From Bacillota bacterium (GTDB lineage: Bacteria; Bacillota; Sulfobacillia; JAJZYS01; JAJYTV01), in the NCBI GenBank assembly GCA_021792885.1, contig JAJYTV010000115.1, positions 1-6,368 of the forward strand: a DNA stretch of 6,368 nucleotides, given 5' to 3'. Each line of letters opens with the position of its first letter. Positions within the stretch are counted from its first letter, which is position 1. Positions 4,809 through 6,368 of the stretch are shown here, piece after piece. The notes beneath the pieces were generated by a model that saw nothing but the letters and a program-made list of their open reading frames with translations, did not search any database and had not been told where the DNA came from. A program made the position numbers and the translations under genes.

Positions 4809-6080
4809 TTGCCACCGCTTAGCTTCCGCTATGATGCGCAGGGCGTCGCCTGCATCGCCGGCGCCCGCATCCCGGACCTCGCATCTGCCTTCGGAACGCC
4901 GCTCTACCTCTACGACGAGGGGGAGCTCAGGACCCGGCTCGCACAGTACGCCGCGGCGGCGGGCGCCGGCAACGTCGCTTACGCCTCGAAGGCTCTGCTC
5001 ATCGGCCGCATCGCCAAGCTCGTCGCCGAGGAGGGCATGCTGCTCGACGTCGTCGGCCAGGGCGAGCTCGAGTTCGCGCTGCGCGTCGGCTTCCCGCCGG
5101 AACGCATCCTGCTCCACGGCGTCTACAAGTCCTTCGCCGCGCTGCAGCGCGCGGCCAAGGAAGGCGTCGGCCGGGTCGTCGTCGATTCCATGGAGGAGAT
5201 CGCGGCGATCGGCAAGGCCGCGCGCGAGGCCGGCAGGACGCAGGAGGTGCTGATCCGCCTGCAGCTCGGCATCGACCCGCACACCCACCCGTCGCTCTCG
5301 ACGAGCGTCCCCCTGAGCCAGTTCGGCATCACGATCGAAGACGGCCAGGCGCTCGAGGCGGTCCGGCGGGCGCTCGCGGAGGAGGGCGTCGCGCTGCGCG
5401 GCTACCACTCCCACATCGGTTCCGCGATCGAGGAACTCGAACCGTTCCGCCGCGCGGCCGAGGCGCTCGGGGACTTCGCCGTGCACGCGCACGCGGGGAC
5501 GAACTTCTGGCCGGAGGAACTCGACCTCGGCGGCGGCCTCGGCATCCAGCCGGAGGCTCCGGCCCCGCTCGACGTCGCCCAGGCGGCGCGCGACGGACTC
5601 GCCCCGTTTGCCGCCGACCTCGGCCTGCCGCTGCCGCGCCTCATGTTCGAGCCCGGCCGCTACATCGTCGGACCCTCGGGCATCACGGTCTACCGCGTCG
5701 CCGGCCGCAAGAAGGTCGGCGACGGCCGCACCTATCTCTTCGTGGACGGCGGCATGTCCGACAATCCGCGGCCCGCGCTGTACGGCGCCTATCCCGAGAT
5801 GGCCGCGGCGCGCGAGGGGGGCGACGAGACGGAGCTCGTGGACGTCGCAGGGCTGCACTGCGAGACCGGCGACGTGCTTGCACGCGGCGTCCGCCTGCCG
5901 ATCCTGCAGACCGGCGACTTCCTCTTGGCGCTCGACACGGGCGCCTACAACCACAGCATGGCATCGCACTACAACCGCGTGCCGACACCGCCCGTCGTCT
6001 TCGTACAGGACGGCGTCGCGCGGCCGGCGACGCGCAGGGACTCCCTCGCGGACTGGCTGCGCTTCGAGGTCGGCATCTGA
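4809..6080 (+). CDS. lysA: Diaminopimelate decarboxylase
   Basis: This PLP enzyme decarboxylates meso-diaminopimelate to L-lysine, the last step of bacterial lysine synthesis. Its 423 residues match the usual length and keep the family blocks in order: PLP lysine K61 in AYASKA, DVVGQGELEFAL (80-91), GIDPHTHPSLST (154-165) with FGI (172-174), YHSHIGS (199-205), LDLGGGLGI (238-246), EPGR (281-284), VDGGMSDNPRPALYG (312-326), catalytic CETGD (351-355) contributed across the dimer, and GAYNHSMASHYN (378-389). R321 and Y325 of the NPRPALY block fit diaminopimelate rather than ornithine or arginine. YASKA in place of YAVKA, and CETGD in place of CESGD, are mild variants; YASKA also occurs in other bacterial lysA genes. 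The TTG start is forced: no in-frame ATG occurs before the conserved N-terminus. It lies 21 bases after the glycosidase and 14 before the sugar kinase, with no terminator between, so it is in the middle of an operon. Confidence 0.95.
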   Translation: MPPLSFRYDAQGVACIAGARIPDLASAFGTPLYLYDEGELRTRLAQYAAAAGAGNVAYASKALLIGRIAKLVAEEGMLLDVVGQGELEFALRVGFPPERILLHGVYKSFAALQRAAKEGVGRVVVDSMEEIAAIGKAAREAGRTQEVLIRLQLGIDPHTHPSLSTSVPLSQFGITIEDGQALEAVRRALAEEGVALRGYHSHIGSAIEELEPFRRAAEALGDFAVHAHAGTNFWPEELDLGGGLGIQPEAPAPLDVAQAARDGLAPFAADLGLPLPRLMFEPGRYIVGPSGITVYRVAGRKKVGDGRTYLFVDGGMSDNPRPALYGAYPEMAAAREGGDETELVDVAGLHCETGDVLARGVRLPILQTGDFLLALDTGAYNHSMASHYNRVPTPPVVFVQDGVARPATRRDSLADWLRFEVGI

Positions 6081-6082
6081 GC

Positions 6083-6087
6083 GGAGG
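6083..6087 (+). promoter_or_regulatory. Ribosome binding site fixing the TTG start of the PfkB kinase
   Basis: GGAGG lies three bases after the lysA stop codon and seven bases before the TTG at 6095. The TTG opens directly into the conserved N-terminal strand of the kinase (VLVIG), so the start is well supported although non-ATG. Confidence 0.8.
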
Positions 6088-6094
6088 CGCCAAG

Positions 6095-6368
6095 TTGCAG
6101 GTCCTGGTGATCGGCCCCGCCTTCCTCGACGTCGTCGCGGCGCCTGTGGAGCGCTTGCCGGAGCCGGGCGAGGAGCTCGGGGCGAGCGACATCGCTCTCG
6201 CGCCGGGCGGCTTCGCCATCGCTGCGGTCGCCCTGCGGCGGCTCGGCATCGCTGCGCTGCTCGCTGCGCCGCTCGGGGAGGACGCGCCGGGCGCCTACCT
6301 GCGCCTTGCCCTTCGTGCGGATGGCGTTCCGATCGAGGGCCCCCTGGCGCCGCGCACGCCGACGACGA
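6095..6368 (+). CDS. PfkB/ribokinase-family sugar kinase (3' end cut by window edge)
   Basis: The first 91 residues of an ATP-dependent carbohydrate or nucleoside kinase are visible, about 30% of the usual 290-330. The N-terminus is the first Rossmann strand VLVIGPAFLDVV (3-14), with D12 at the position that normally contacts the sugar. A lid segment LPEPGEE (21-27) follows, then the PfkB signature-1 region APGGFAIAAVALRRLG (36-51) and LLAAPLGEDAPGAYL (55-69), and a typical gap before GVPIEG (77-82). In the signature, the asparagine common in GGxxxNVA is replaced by alanine. The C-terminal signature with the catalytic GxGD aspartate lies outside the window, so activity and substrate cannot be judged. 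It begins 14 bases after lysA in the same direction and is probably co-transcribed with it and the glycosidase, which would fit phosphorylation of a sugar the glycosidase releases. Confidence 0.88.
   Translation, partial: MQVLVIGPAFLDVVAAPVERLPEPGEELGASDIALAPGGFAIAAVALRRLGIAALLAAPLGEDAPGAYLRLALRADGVPIEGPLAPRTPTT

Noticed and set aside
4735..4809. ATGGAGAG (4735-4742) and CTCTCCAT (4802-4809) as a long-range hairpin hiding the lysA start
   Set aside because: The arms are only eight bases and 59 bases apart; several such pairs are expected by chance in a window this long. One arm is also within conserved glycosidase coding sequence.
3551..4822. A 423-codon plus-strand frame overlapping the whole glycosidase
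   Set aside because: It is a shifted reading of the GH1 gene, with arginine-heavy composition and no domain.
4146..5969. A 607-codon open frame on the minus strand opposite the glycosidase and lysA
   Set aside because: It lies antisense to two unmistakable conserved genes, has a composition dominated by Arg, Ala, Val, Asp and Glu as expected from the complement of GC-rich codons, and shows no recognisable domain.

Overview
The window is 6368 bases of GC-rich, densely coding bacterial DNA with seven genes visible plus an eighth cut by the right edge (the first is also cut at the left edge). Base composition, the strong GGAGG-type ribosome binding sites and frequent GTG/TTG starts suggest a high-GC bacterium, possibly from a poorly cultured lineage. 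The sequence does not fix the phylum. The proline dehydrogenase resembles the stand-alone Thermus/Bacillus type, and the diaminopimelate decarboxylase has the YASKA variant of its lysine motif. There is no tRNA, rRNA, CRISPR array, insertion sequence, phage gene or long repeat, and no gene-free stretch longer than about 210 bases.

Layout. (1) Bases 1-915, plus strand: the 3' part of a monofunctional proline dehydrogenase, closed by a textbook intrinsic terminator at 927-967. (2) Bases 1046-1372, plus strand: a small four-helix membrane protein that looks like the SPW-repeat family. It overlaps the next gene tail to tail by 14 bases. (3) Bases 3375 down to 1359, minus strand: a three-gene operon. 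The order is a short Ni/Zn-type glyoxalase I with all four metal ligands, an HTH-like domain fused to a metallo-beta-lactamase (glyoxalase II-like) hydrolase, and a GNAT acetyltransferase. The first two are joined by an ATGA stop/start overlap. (4) Bases 3376-3584: the divergent control region, with an interrupted palindrome. (5) Bases 3585 to the right edge, plus strand: a closely spaced run of a family 1 beta-glycosidase, diaminopimelate decarboxylase (lysA) and the start of a PfkB-family sugar kinase.

How the genes may work together. The minus operon reads as a methylglyoxal (or related 2-oxoaldehyde) detoxification pair: glyoxalase I makes the thioester and the MBL enzyme would hydrolyse it. 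The plus operon mixes sugar release (GH1) and sugar phosphorylation (PfkB) with the last step of lysine synthesis, which is functionally mixed and may only reflect co-transcription. Proline dehydrogenase is a separate catabolic unit, terminated before the rest.

I found no clearly new multi-gene system. The points most worth checking are the HTH-MBL fusion coupled to glyoxalase I, the mixed GH1-lysA-pfkB operon, the heavy use of non-ATG starts, and the divergent control region.
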